A stretch of DNA of 64,000 bases, from contig CAJNDS010002286.1 in NCBI GenBank assembly GCA_905221605.1, positions 92,501 through 156,500 on the forward strand, given 5' to 3'. Of the stretch, positions 9,301-17,874 are shown in pieces. The notes beneath the pieces were generated by a model. The model was given only the letters and a program-made list of their open reading frames with translations. It ran no database searches and had not been told where the DNA came from. Every line of letters starts with the position of its first letter. Positions within the stretch are counted from its first letter, which is position 1. This DNA is from Symbiodinium natans (taxonomy: Eukaryota > Sar > Dinophyceae > Suessiales > Symbiodiniaceae). Both the position numbers and the translations under genes were made by a program.

Positions 9301-9965
9301 GTCGCAATGGAGATGGGTGTTCCTATGAACATCGTCGTTATGGTGAAGGGTGGCCTGAAGGAGAGCCAACTGAGCCAAGGAACAGCCAAAAAACTGGTGA
9401 CGAGGATGGGGACATCGGTGGCCCTCCAGCTGATGAAGGTGCAGTGGATGAGGTGCAGCAGGAGCGGGAGGATTCAGCCTTCCGTGCCCAGTACAACTAT
9501 GGCAAAGGGACATCAAAAGGTGAGTCTACGTTGGGTGAAACGAGGAAACGGCTGTGTCTGTATTACAATCAAGGTGGTTGTAAATATGGGACTACATGCA
9601 GGTATCTTCACGACGATGACATGGCATTGGAAGGGACTTGGGAGCCTGGCAAATCTTGGGACAATGCTTCCAGGAAGGCACTAAGGGACGCGGGGTTCCA
9701 CCATTGCTGTTTCGACTACTACCTCAAAGGGAGATGTCGTGTGCGATTTGGCTGCAAGTATTCTCACGAAGAAATGTCTGAAGACCGGCTGGCCCAATTG
9801 AAGCATCTGGTGAATGTGGCGAACCATGTGTCATTTCAAAGGGGAAGAGGATTGGAGATTCCCGACAGGAACGCCTTTCAACCACCGGTAAGGGGGGGCA
9901 GAATCTTCGTCCTCCTCGGCACCAAAAGCGCTGCAAATGACCAATGTGTCACAAAAAGAAGGTGA
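6351..9965 (+). CDS. LTR-element ORF part 1: WW, S1-like, two MLLE, three CCCH domains
   Basis: The first ATG at 6351 gives about 1,204 residues. The frame is open from 6318. Residues 1-220 and about 250-660 are acidic and low-complexity. A WW domain lies near 220-250 (W226, tyrosines 236-238, W246, P249). An S1-like RNA-binding fold lies at about 667-728 (EIIGLVRCINGYGAFLD then FGDTVNGTVKRV). An MLLE/PABC domain at about 805-865 carries KITGMLL at 825, the hallmark of poly(A)-binding protein C-termini. A second, diverged MLLE at about 884-950 carries GTVAMLL. CCCH zinc fingers of spacing Cx7-8Cx5Cx3H start near 976, 1069 and 1119. The protein is probably cytoplasmic, binds RNA and may play a Gag or RNP role (inference). 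The coding sense appears to leave this frame at the seven-G run 9892-9898, and the last 22 or so codons are likely out of register. Confidence 0.8.
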   Translation: MPSPKRWLQPSSDGGQNGGAGNGAAESLGERAVLEEVIPGAEEHLEEALVAEDSNVGMNPNVDMVSNAEAEGRAVSVSPKPGEKRSWDATGGIDREMEVTVLRVLHKHGYQPSTSTSGRMVDQGSQTNLSGEVLQAARRPLNKIKGDPSASSLGGGSGYEQKGAGSFEAAPTAEYAMGEEEILQMEAERLRQLSEEEDEMHQVSERDGFRKDEHLIKACDGTTWEWHFHEDGRQYYYCLDTQESKWTLPDVGEKVKSDNVVGSPSGNGLEVETELGPSSTTPTPESTKAIQGSVNSVGEKDFSSTIRDSGPRAGGDAPTSGSPDEEGISGNRADIAEAQHLDREEMEALSEGVAVVESVGPEEKMPNVEIGTVSAAEERVVDVVPVVQEDGPGDLDDGGKKSCVTPEEVSSVGANDSAIQGKKETSETAGDTVDRKDEAWSANEARVNVPDSTWSAEKARVEAHVVSRSADDCNNGAQVSVAADDGGSQVDALVQPEVSSEERNGEGYTGANEAAVVNNSGDSLLETMEPKEPAVEENVPTADDQSNSPVVEENLPAAEGLKKDSNGGSTPRKGEVLPSESSPEVDAGRTVTDEAKPLAGKKEGPEPLEHKMDDLVGLMSEQDEQCDPKVETKDVPGADDTEMVSEEHAKKVPRAGALESPGEHCYQEGDEIIGLVRCINGYGAFLDHGDMNVLVPAEGDNVHQFKFGDTVNGTVKRVEDDGTIILDTFLVLEEDEEDSSSTLRKWKDSGWSTWWTGSWQTGQWYQGSDGQWDWKSEERQSREWFADSKASSKEQEEAEQKQLYGEKIYRNLLEDETIDNDYVGKITGMLLSRPMDEIMECVADHTFLNVEARRAYSILQSDGWKPDGTACAGLEKTITFSRKQYHNALYGLARKKRRFSGPVVGGTVAMLLSKGKDELWNELWLDTKRFLQELDGAIEEMSKRENRPMEAYMDPDQYKKAHMTPKTVSPGYSKLCKFFNLGRCRNGDGCSYEHRRYGEGWPEGEPTEPRNSQKTGDEDGDIGGPPADEGAVDEVQQEREDSAFRAQYNYGKGTSKGESTLGETRKRLCLYYNQGGCKYGTTCRYLHDDDMALEGTWEPGKSWDNASRKALRDAGFHHCCFDYYLKGRCRVRFGCKYSHEEMSEDRLAQLKHLVNVANHVSFQRGRGLEIPDRNAFQPPVRGGRIFVLLGTKSAANDQCVTKRR

Positions 9966-11787
9966 AAAGGGTATCCTGGATGAAGCAGAAGATGATGGAC
10001 AAAAGAATTCGGTGGCTGAGTCCACTGGTACTCTGCTTCAAAATCCAGAGGAGCCAATTGAAAATTGGATGGCTCGCAACGAACACCTTTGGGTGTATAC
10101 CCCTCATGTAAGTGAGGTGATGATTACACTTGGTGTGACCAACGTGTCCGACTTGCAAGAGTTCATCTTTGTGGAAGATTTGGTTGAAAAAGGTATCAAC
10201 AAAGTGACAGCATGTAAAATCTTGCAATTGGTGGGTGGTGTCCGATATCGTCCGGGGGGACCGGAAAAAGCAGTTCCTTCCGATGCATCTGTACGGGTAC
10301 AACAATCTTCTGGAAGCAAGGAAGCTGGAAGAGAGGCGGTGCGAACCCTCACTCAGATGCGTGAAGCTGAAGGCTCCGGTGCAAAAATGCCGAGAGGCTC
10401 CTATAGGGAGCTTTTTGATAAGGTCAGGTACCGTGATGCTTGGACGCTTGCGCAGAGGTCTCCGCTGTGCGTACAGAAGCTGCAGTTGGTGGGAGTTGGA
10501 ATGCCGCCGGTGAACCCACCAACAAAAAAGTATCGGTCAAGATCAAACCCTGTAAAAAGGGGAAGGCCCTTGCTGGATAAAAAACAGGTGCGACAGGTGC
10601 CACGCTCTCGTTCCCAACGACGAGCGCAACCGGCGGAAGTGGTGGAAAAACCAAAACCACTGGAACTGAAGCCTCGTGGTGGGTTGTCGTATCGGTTCAG
10701 CAGAGCGTGGGCAGATGTGGTGGATGATGATGATCAGGCGGAGGCTTTGGTTTCTTATGCCGCTTCCTCAAGCGATTCAAGCGAGGAAGAGACCAATGCT
10801 GTGCAACGCATGAGGGAAATCTTTTTGCAAGAAAGGGATTCACAGAGAACTGCGATTCGTGGCAATGTTCCGATGGGTGGTTCTTCCGGCCCCAATGACG
10901 GGCAGAAAAAATCGGTTCACCTTGGCGAAGAACGCGACAAAGCGTCGCGGGGGGAGACCCGCCAAGAAGTGACTTCTCAAGTTTTTTCGCTACCGCAACC
11001 TTCTCGTCGAACTGAACAGTCTCAAAAAAGAGCAAGGGATGGCTCAATTATAGTTGGTTCGCTGGCGGTGGGCTCCACGGATGAGGTTTTACCTGGGCAA
11101 GGTGTTGCTGGACAGGTGAATGTATCTGAAAGCGCTCAAGTTCTTCCTGGGCAAGAAGTGGCTGGACAGGAGACGGCGCTGGAAGGAGCAGTGCAAATTC
11201 CTGGCGAGGAGACTGACCAAAACGAAGGAGAAGGTGGGAGCAATGAACTCCGTGGTGATGGTGCGAAGACATTGGATGTTCGTCCGGTGAAGAATGTTCC
11301 TCAGCAATTGCTGGTTAAAGGTCTTCTGAATCGGATTTATTGGAAGGTTGCTGTCGGCAAGTTGCCTGTGGGGCACAAGGACTATCAGAAGGGGTCCAAT
11401 AAAATGGATCGAAATTTGGTTATTAGCATGTCATCTGAAGGTGCAAGCGAACAGGATTTGAACCTGGCACTGGAAGATGATGCTGATCAGAAAATGGATG
11501 ATGGTGCATTGGTGGTCATGGCATATGACCCTGGTACACTGATTCAGTCAGCAACAACTATTTGGGTTATGCGTCGTGGGTTGGCAGATCGTGCTATCTG
11601 GCCGGCAATAGCGACTGCGGCACAGAGAATATGTGCTGAAATGGTTCAAGTGGATGAACTGAATGCCCAGTTGAACACTGGGAGACTCCTTTTTGAAAGG
11701 AGAGATCAAGGACACTATGGAGATTTGCATCATTCGTTCCATGAAGATCCGTGCTTGCCGGTGGTGGAAATTATCCTCTTTCGGTGA
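9898..11787 (+). CDS. LTR-element ORF part 2, SAM-like domain
   Basis: This frame is open from 9892, just after a stop at 9889-9891, and codes sensibly from 9898 (AESSSSSAPKALQMTNVSQK). Its first ATG is 9937. It continues part 1 with one base skipped at the G run. An early segment, about nt 10,062-10,240, has the helical pattern of a SAM domain (WVYTPHVSEVMITLGVTNVS, then DLQEFIFVEDLVEKGINKVT). Then come a basic Arg/Lys/Pro region, an acidic low-complexity region and a conserved-looking C-terminal part (QQLLVKGLLNRIYWKVAVGK). No enzyme motif is seen. The coding register passes to part 3 between 11,742 and 11,787. Confidence 0.7.
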   Translation, partial: AESSSSSAPKALQMTNVSQKEGEKGILDEAEDDGQKNSVAESTGTLLQNPEEPIENWMARNEHLWVYTPHVSEVMITLGVTNVSDLQEFIFVEDLVEKGINKVTACKILQLVGGVRYRPGGPEKAVPSDASVRVQQSSGSKEAGREAVRTLTQMREAEGSGAKMPRGSYRELFDKVRYRDAWTLAQRSPLCVQKLQLVGVGMPPVNPPTKKYRSRSNPVKRGRPLLDKKQVRQVPRSRSQRRAQPAEVVEKPKPLELKPRGGLSYRFSRAWADVVDDDDQAEALVSYAASSSDSSEEETNAVQRMREIFLQERDSQRTAIRGNVPMGGSSGPNDGQKKSVHLGEERDKASRGETRQEVTSQVFSLPQPSRRTEQSQKRARDGSIIVGSLAVGSTDEVLPGQGVAGQVNVSESAQVLPGQEVAGQETALEGAVQIPGEETDQNEGEGGSNELRGDGAKTLDVRPVKNVPQQLLVKGLLNRIYWKVAVGKLPVGHKDYQKGSNKMDRNLVISMSSEGASEQDLNLALEDDADQKMDDGALVVMAYDPGTLIQSATTIWVMRRGLADRAIWPAIATAAQRICAEMVQVDELNAQLNTGRLLFERRDQGHYGDLHHSFHEDPCLPVVEIILFR

Positions 11788-13622
11788 TGGGTGCACTGCT
11801 TTCTCCTGGCCTGGAAAAGGAATTCAGAAATACTGAAAAGTTTGGAACTGCTATGGAGGCAATAGCCTATGATTGGAGTCGCAGTCCAGGCATGGAAGTT
11901 CATGTGGAACTTATGGCAAGGGTAGCCAATCTGGTTGCTCCATTCCTTAGACTAGGAGGCCAAGGGACAGTGGTGAATTCCGAAATTCTCTGGCAGCACG
12001 GGAGGGACCAAATGATGGAGTTCCTTCAGGCGGCGACCTGCGCTGATCAATTGGAGGTTCTCTGGAAAAGAATGGACGACGATGCTGATGAGGAAGTGGA
12101 TCCTACAGGGATGGTGCTGGAGATCCCCGAACAACAAGATGCGGTACTTGATCAAGGGAACAATGAATCCCTTATTCCCATTGAAGATGCTGGAGGTGAG
12201 ACAATTGGTGACACTGGAAGGGATGGCAAAGCGCCAGAAGTTGCTCCGGAAGAGGAGACATCCAGTGGGTCGTCAAGACTGGCGGGCACAAGGATTTTCT
12301 TGTGGTCAGTGTACTCTCGCGTTGCTTCCAACTTCTCTACGCAGGACCGCACTACTGGTAAGATCTTTGACAGCACAAAGGGGTATCCTGGTGAAGGACC
12401 AAACAATGGTGACAATCCTTCCTCTAAGAGGAACTTACCCTGGATCTCTGAAGACTACCTCGACGAAGTGGTGTCAAAAAAGATGGAAAGGTCTTCAGAT
12501 ATGGATGGGTTGGATGGGTTTGTTCCGGGAAGTGAGGGACCGTTGGAAAAGGTAGAGGTGGAGAATGTTACTGCCTCTAAAATTCTTATGGCTCTTTGGA
12601 AAAAGGGATATAGAGCTGGGTATAGGAGGTTGTGTCGTTTGAGCGTATCTGGATGCAAGGTTGGAGCAATGAAACATCCAATCAAAAGGGTGCAGAAGAT
12701 CGGCACTAGGAAGGCCTTCATGAAGAAGCTCAATGTTTTTGGATCGTCTCAGCGTGGCTCAGGAGCTGGCGGAAAACCAATCATGAAGGTGGTAGGACCA
12801 AGGCCAGGTTTTCCAGCTGTACTCCAAGCATCAAGTACTGATAGCACCTTGGGTGAAGGGAGCAGTTCTCAGGCACATGGCAATGTTCATGTAGAGCAGA
12901 ATCGCCCTATGGACCGGTACGAGGCGGAGCGCTTGGAGAAGAGGAAGAAAGGCTTCTGCTATTGGTTCAGTAAGGGAAAAGATCGCTGCAAATTTGGTGA
13001 AGACTGCAAATTCATCCATTCAGAAGATGATGTGGTGCTGCATTCGTATTGGTGCAAATACTATGTGGCGGGGAGACCCTGTTTCGCTGGAAAGAAGTGT
13101 GCGTTCTCGCATGATGCAACTGGTGTGAGGTGCATCCAGTTTGCTCAGTCTGGGAAGTGTCGTTATGGTGACAGGTGTGTTTTTGAGCATGGTGATCCGC
13201 TGGATGAACAGAGGCCAAGGTCTCCAAGGACGCCCCCAAGGGATGGTCCAAGGAGAAGTTCTGGTGCAAAAGGTGGGGAAAAGGAGATCTCTCCTGAACA
13301 GTTCGATGATGGTGAGGAGTATTCCATGACTTATGACGATGATACCAAAATGGCGGAACTGTTGATGGAGGCGATTTCATTTCTGTCCAATGGCAAAACA
13401 GATTTGGCTCGAGCAGAGGCGGACCCAGTGTTCAAACTCCTGAAGTTCAATGGAGATACTGACCAGATGGATAGAGAATGGGTTTCGTGGACCACTGGTA
13501 TGTTGTCCGTGCTGGAACTTCACGAAGTAGTGAAGTCGTATGAGGTTTCGCTCGCGGAGGTGGAAGAATGGGTCAATGACCTGAGGATATGGTTCGAGCG
13601 AGCCAACGTGGGAGAAGAATAA
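11751..13622 (+). CDS. LTR-element ORF part 3, three CCCH zinc fingers
   Basis: The frame is one base back relative to part 2. The overlap contains no ATG that would make a natural start, so this reads as a frame break in one long protein. The first half is helical (MEAIAYDWSRSPGMEVHVEL). Three CCCH fingers lie at about nt 12,957-13,190 with spacing Cx9Cx5Cx3H, Cx8Cx5Cx3H and Cx8Cx5Cx3H. The C-terminal part (TTGMLSVLELHEVVKSYEVS) weakly resembles a third MLLE domain. It ends at TAA 13,620-13,622, yet the same frame stays coding-like for another 37 codons. Confidence 0.7.
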   Translation: MLAGGGNYPLSVMGALLSPGLEKEFRNTEKFGTAMEAIAYDWSRSPGMEVHVELMARVANLVAPFLRLGGQGTVVNSEILWQHGRDQMMEFLQAATCADQLEVLWKRMDDDADEEVDPTGMVLEIPEQQDAVLDQGNNESLIPIEDAGGETIGDTGRDGKAPEVAPEEETSSGSSRLAGTRIFLWSVYSRVASNFSTQDRTTGKIFDSTKGYPGEGPNNGDNPSSKRNLPWISEDYLDEVVSKKMERSSDMDGLDGFVPGSEGPLEKVEVENVTASKILMALWKKGYRAGYRRLCRLSVSGCKVGAMKHPIKRVQKIGTRKAFMKKLNVFGSSQRGSGAGGKPIMKVVGPRPGFPAVLQASSTDSTLGEGSSSQAHGNVHVEQNRPMDRYEAERLEKRKKGFCYWFSKGKDRCKFGEDCKFIHSEDDVVLHSYWCKYYVAGRPCFAGKKCAFSHDATGVRCIQFAQSGKCRYGDRCVFEHGDPLDEQRPRSPRTPPRDGPRRSSGAKGGEKEISPEQFDDGEEYSMTYDDDTKMAELLMEAISFLSNGKTDLARAEADPVFKLLKFNGDTDQMDREWVSWTTGMLSVLELHEVVKSYEVSLAEVEEWVNDLRIWFERANVGEE

Positions 13623-14181
13623 GATCCCAAAAGGGGCAAAAAGAGGTCCCTAGAAAGGGAGTCCAGCAAGGATATTCCTGCCGAAAAGGAGGTGGTTGAG
13701 ACTTCTGAGACAGGAGGAGGTAAAAAAGGTTAAAAAGAAGAGGAAAACTGCAGCTATCGAAGATCCTTACACTCTCCTGGTTCCAAAGCCGAAGAAGATG
13801 CCGGCGACCGTTGAGAAGGGTGGATCATCATCCAATGCGGTGGTTTCTGCAGGAGAAAAAGCCTCGAAAATGCGCACAAAGTCAAACGTCGGTGGAAAGG
13901 CGAAGAAGAAGGAGAAAAGTCAGAGCCCCAAAAAGGAAGAAGTGGTGGTGGTGAAAGGTCCTGAGGAAAAGGATCGTTCCTCTGATGTGGATGCGCAAGC
14001 GTCTACCACTGTGAGTGCAGAGCTGGGTCAATCTTGCCAAGCGATTGAGGACGCAAAGAGAGAAGGATTGGTATCCTCAATTCAAAGGTGCGTGCAGGAT
14101 CCTGTTCTTACAGTTTCGGACCTGGAGTATATTCTGCTGCAACTTCACCTCAGTATTGCAAACCATCGGAAAAAGAAGTGA
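13623..14181 (+). CDS. LTR-element ORF part 4, lysine-rich tail
   Basis: From 13,623 to about 13,730 the part-3 frame reads DPKRGKKRSLERESSKDIPA and on. At the A6 run 13,722-13,727 the sense moves to the next frame, which reads KKKRKTAAIEDPYTLLVPKP and ends at the stop 14,179-14,181. It is rich in Lys, Ser and Val with nuclear-signal-like KKKRK. It probably is the natural C-terminus of the same protein, separated by one stop and one frame change. Confidence 0.55.
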
Positions 14182-14548
14182 CTGGATGGTATGGATGAAG
14201 GGATGGTTTTTCTCTTTCTGGAGACAGGCGCGCTGGATCGGCCAATGCGCTGAAAATGTGGTGGTTACTATTATATAAGGGTATGGAAATCCCTGATAGT
14301 AGAAGTCAGTAGTTTTTCGCGTAGCGAAGACCACGGTTTGTGGTGAAGAAGGCCGAAGAGTCTTCAAGGAAAAGAGGATCATGGTGGAAAAAAGATTCTC
14401 TGTGGTTAGTGGGTTTAGCCAATGTGCTATAATTTCGTCCTGGAAGACGTAAAACCATATTGTGCATTTCAAGCAGCTGGCTGCTGCCCTAATGGCAGTT
14501 TTTGGCCAAAGATCTGCACCTCCAATGTGTCCTAGGAAATCCTAGGAC
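14182..14548 (+). other. 3' untranslated part of the LTR element
   Basis: No coding sequence. It contains two AvrII-like palindromes C-CTAG-G at 14,531-14,546, just upstream of the purine tract. Confidence 0.5.
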
Positions 14549-14556
14549 AGGGGGAG
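14549..14556 (+). other. Polypurine tract
   Basis: AGGGGGAG directly precedes the TG of the 3' LTR, the expected site and composition for plus-strand priming. Confidence 0.7.
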
Positions 14557-14860
14557 TGCGGAGCTGCAGCTGGTATTGTAGAAAAGAGTTAGTGTTGGGA
14601 GTTGGAAGGGTTAACAAACCCGGAAATCTTGTTTGGCTCAAGGATGGCCAGAAGTACTAAGGCCACAAGCTCAAAAAAGGTAGAGCCCGCGTGGTTGGGG
14701 TTGGGGTTGGTTCCTAGGTGCTTAGGCATAGGCCCCCTTTACTCCCTTCCCTGGTTCTCCTGGTCCGTGTTCTGTGTTTGTTGTGCTGGTCGATCTGGGG
14801 AATATAAGTTCTGGGCGGTCTTTGGGGTTGATCCCTCTCCCCCTTTGGTTGCCCCCCGTA
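14557..14860 (+). repeat. 3' LTR
   Basis: 304 bp, with no difference seen from the 5' LTR. It is followed at 14,861-14,865 by the second CCCTA target copy. Confidence 0.93.
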
Positions 14861-14889
14861 CCCTAAACCGCTGTTGGTGCAAAAATGAG

Positions 14890-14948
14890 GCTGGACAGTG
14901 GCACACCATCGAGCTCTTCTGGGAGTCTCCTGGCTTGAACGGTTCGGG
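14890..14948 (+). CDS. Putative exon just downstream of the LTR element
   Basis: AG of AAAAATGAG ends at 14,889 and the donor is GTTTAAGG at 14,949. The peptide is AGQWHTIELFWESPGLNGS. The element sits in the 3' end of the intron preceding this exon. Confidence 0.55.
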
Positions 14949-15103
14949 GTTTAAGGGTGTTTTTGGAAGGTCTATTAAAACCCCAGAAAGGGTTTATATA
15001 GGGTTTGAATAGGGGCTCATGTAGGGTTTATGTAGGGTTTAGATAGGGTTTATATCGGGTTCATATCGGGTTTATGTAGGGTTTCGACGCTGGGACCTGT
15101 CAG
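14949..15103. repeat. TATAGGGTTTA-type degenerate repeat
   Basis: Decamer-like units GGGTTTATAT and GGGTTTATGT, related to TTTAGGG but with inserted TA/TG. It fills the candidate intron. Confidence 0.7.
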
Positions 15104-15217
15104 AACACCCGTTACTTCCAAGCACGAACAGCCTTCATAGGCACAAACGAGCTGCCGAGGATGGGTGCCTCGGAGGAGCAGAAGCTGCAGGAGCATACGT
15201 CAACGTCTTCCAAGAAG
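15104..15217 (+). CDS. Putative exon, 38 codons
   Basis: AG of CCTGTCAG ends at 15,103 and the donor is GTTGATGG at 15,218. Phase 0-0 reads NTRYFQARTAFIGTNELPRM and ends SSKK. The frame is also open for a few codons upstream. The last 20 bp of the exon are echoed at 15,402-15,421 before another GTTT. Confidence 0.6.
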
Positions 15218-15500
15218 GTTGATGGGTATTATTATAGGGTTTCTGTAGGGGTTTAGAGTAGGGTTTAGATAGGTTTTGTATAGGGGTTATGTCGAATGTA
15301 TGTATGTGTCCGAAACTAGGGGTACCCCATTCGGGGTCCTTATGATAAAGGGATCCTACTATTTAGGGATCCATATTGGGGGTCCCCCTATCTTCCAATA
15401 GTATCAACGGCTTCCAAGAAGGTTTCATAGGGTTTATATAGGGTTTATCAGGGGGTAAGCTAGGGTTTATATAGGGTTATATATATATATATATGTGGCA
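15218..15500. repeat. Degenerate TATAGGGTTT repeats and a TA run
   Basis: GGGTTTATATAGGG-like units with short unique pieces (a GGGGTACCCC palindrome near 15,320) end in a TA run at about 15,479-15,494. No gene seen. Confidence 0.6.
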
Positions 15501-15624
15501 GGAACCTTTATGTATGATATGACCTTTTAATTGTTCTCCACACACAACACACCCACACACGCACACTTTGTTCCTTTCTTCTAGACGAGATCGTTGCAAA
15601 AGGGGGTTCCCCCCCTAGAGCAGG

Positions 15625-15742
15625 GTTGAGCCCGCTCATTCCTTCCATTTTGCTTTCTTCATCCTCCGTCTCCTCTTCAAGGGGGTTGAGCCCGCTCATT
15701 CCTTCCATTTTGCCTTCTTCATCCTCCGTCTCCTCTTCAACC
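15625..15742. repeat. 58-bp tandem duplication
   Basis: A segment starting GGGTTGAGCCCGCTCATTCC occurs twice in tandem (about 15,623 and 15,681). It is part of the CT-rich region. Confidence 0.85.
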
Positions 15743-15965
15743 TCTTCTTTGGCTTTTTCTTACAAAGGAGACAGGAAAAGCAAATGGCAGACTCCAGTAA
15801 TTCTCCCTCTGTTGCCTTCTTTCTCGTGTTCCGACGTCTTCTGTTCCGTCTTCTATTCGAGTAGATTGAAGGGAATGTGTCGGTAAAAGGTGTTCACCCT
15901 CCCGCAGCCTCTTCTTTGGCTGTGTTCTTACAAAGGAGAAAGGATAAAATGCAAGAAGATGAGTC

Positions 15966-17470
15966 AAAATAAGACAGGTCAAAAAGAAGCAAACTGACGA
16001 TCAGAGAGAGGGAAGAAACAATTGTTTTGTGAGTTGCAGAAAGGGGCTCCCTCTTTTCCTGGAGCAGGGTTGATTTCCTGTGTTCGCTCTCATTTGCTTT
16101 CTTTCTCTCCTGCGTGCCTATGTCTTCTGTTCATGGTTTGAGGAGATTCAAAGGGACAGATAAGAAAGGCGAAAAAGGTTTCCCTGTCCCTTTCGCTGTC
16201 CTTGATCTTAAGAATCTTGTCTTTTCTCAGTCAGCAAGAGAGGACACAGTAGAAGGGAAACATCAAGGAACGCTTGAAAAAAACAACGGATACATAAGAG
16301 GAAGAAGAAGAAACTCCCTCTCCTCTCTTCTCGATCTTGTTCAGCTCTCTTCTTGCAGATCATCTCCTACCTTCATCCTTCGCATTCTCTCTCCTCTCTC
16401 TCTCTCTCTCTCCCTCTCTTCTTTGTTCCTTTCTTCCAGACGAGAAGCAAATGGATAAGACGAGATGGAAAGAGACATTCTTTGCTTCGCTGCAGATTGT
16501 GGGAAGAAAACAATGAGTTTAGAATCCCAGTAGACTGCTTGGGGAACAAGGCTTCCCTTTGCTCTTTTTGTGAAAGTCGGGCGTGCGAAGAAATTCCCCC
16601 TCCCCTCTTATCCCTGTTCTATAGTCTATCTCGTTACAGAAAGACAAATACATATACAAGGCGGCAATTTCAGTCACTACTCATCCTGCCTCGTCTTTCT
16701 TTTCCCACTTCTGTTGCGCTTTTCTTACAGCAGGAAAACGGAACATGCAAGAATGCACATGAATCTCGCCACCATCATCCTCGCTCGTCTCTCTTATCTC
16801 CCTTCTCTCTTCTTTGTTGCCCACCCTCGGTGTGGGGTTGTTTGATTTTGAACTCAACTCTTCTCCTTGCCCGGGACTCTTCTCCTCGCCCGGAACTCTT
16901 CTCCTCGCCCGGTCTACTCCTCGCTCATCCCTGGAGCGCCCAACCCCAAAGTGTCCCTGGAGTGCCCAACTCTAGAGTGGCCCTGGAGTGCCCAACCCCA
17001 GACAACCCCAGCCCAGCCCCAGAGTCTCCCTAGGGCGCCCAACCCCACCGTTTCCAGGAGTGCCCAGCCCAGAGTCTCCAACCCCAGAGTTTCTGGAGGC
17101 CCAACCCCAGAGGCCCAACCCCAGTGCCCAAACCCAGAGTCTCCCTGAGGCCCAACCCCAGTGTCTCCCTCGAGAGCCCAGCCCCAGAGTGTTGCTGGAG
17201 TGCCCAACCTCAGAGTATCTCTACCAAGAGAGGGTGGGGATGTTCGAAGCCAAATATTTTCTTACACACGTGACAATGAATACACAAGAGGACAAGGAAA
17301 GGAGAAGTTAATGGACGGGAAAAGAGGGGAGGATGGATTGTTTTTGTTCGTGGCAAGAAGGGAGGCCGCTGAGTGCCCTTACACCCTCTCTTTGCTTTCT
17401 TTCTCTCCTGCGTTGCCAGGTTTTCTGTTCTTTTGTGCTTAGGAAATTCAAGGGAACTGCAAAAAAAAAG
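15966..17470. repeat. Segmental duplication, copy A
   Basis: 15,966-17,470 corresponds to 17,875-18,975 (copy B) at high identity: both start AAATAAGACAGGTCAAAAAG and include GGCGAAAAAGGTTTCCCTGT. Copy A carries an extra stretch of about 450 bp at 16,816-17,262 made of a CCCAACCCCAGAGTCTCC-type minisatellite. Open frames here are shadows of CT-rich sequence. Confidence 0.85.
16855..17235. repeat. GC-rich minisatellite AGTGCCCAACCCCAGAGTCT
   Basis: About fifteen imperfect units of roughly 18-22 bp with the core CCCAACCCCAGAGT, preceded by a short CGCCCGG repeat. Present only in copy A of the duplication. Confidence 0.8.
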
Positions 17471-17479
17471 AGGAAGACG

Positions 17480-17665
17480 CTTTCCGTGTCCCTTTTCGTT
17501 GCCCTTGCTCTTTTCTTTTTTCATTCAGCGAGAGAGGAAGAGACTGCAGGGGGAAAACAATAAAGAATGGACAAAAGTAGGAAGAAGTTTTCCTTGTACC
17601 TTGTCGTTGCCCTTGCTCTCTTCTTTTCTCGTTCAGCGAGAGAGGAAGAGATTGTAGGATGAAAA
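17480..17665. repeat. Short tandem duplication within CT-rich region
   Basis: A segment with TTCAGCGAGAGAGGAAGAGA occurs near 17,525 and 17,632 and again near 19,027. Confidence 0.75.
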
Positions 17666-17874
17666 CAGCAAAGAATGAACCAGAGTGCTTCTCTCTATTA
17701 TCTTATTGAGAAGAATGAGCGCATAAGACTGGGAGGAAACGCACTCCTCGCTTTTCCGTCTGCTTTGGCTCTTTTCTTGCATACGAAACAAATGAATACA
17801 CAAAAAGACATGAAGAGACAACTGGGAGAAAACGACAAGGAGCTGACCCGAGTGCTTGTCTTCTCTTACGGGCA

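Larger units (their letters stand above)
5980..14860 (+). mobile_element. LTR retrotransposon, copia-like priming, no visible pol
   Basis: An 8,881-bp element has 304-bp direct terminal repeats that look identical, a primer-binding site abutting the 5' LTR, a purine tract abutting the 3' LTR and a 5-bp target duplication. Matching LTRs imply a recent insertion. The internal 8.27 kb is occupied by one long coding stretch broken into several frames, carrying WW, S1-like, MLLE and CCCH zinc-finger domains. I find no reverse transcriptase, RNase H, integrase or aspartic protease motif in any frame. It is therefore probably moved in trans by an autonomous relative. It interrupts an intronic telomere-like array about 25 bp before a candidate exon. 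Confidence 0.9.

Noticed and set aside
6351-14181. Ordinary autonomous copia or gypsy polyprotein
   Set aside because: No protease, integrase, reverse transcriptase or RNase H motif found in any frame of the internal region. The domains seen are RNA- and protein-binding.
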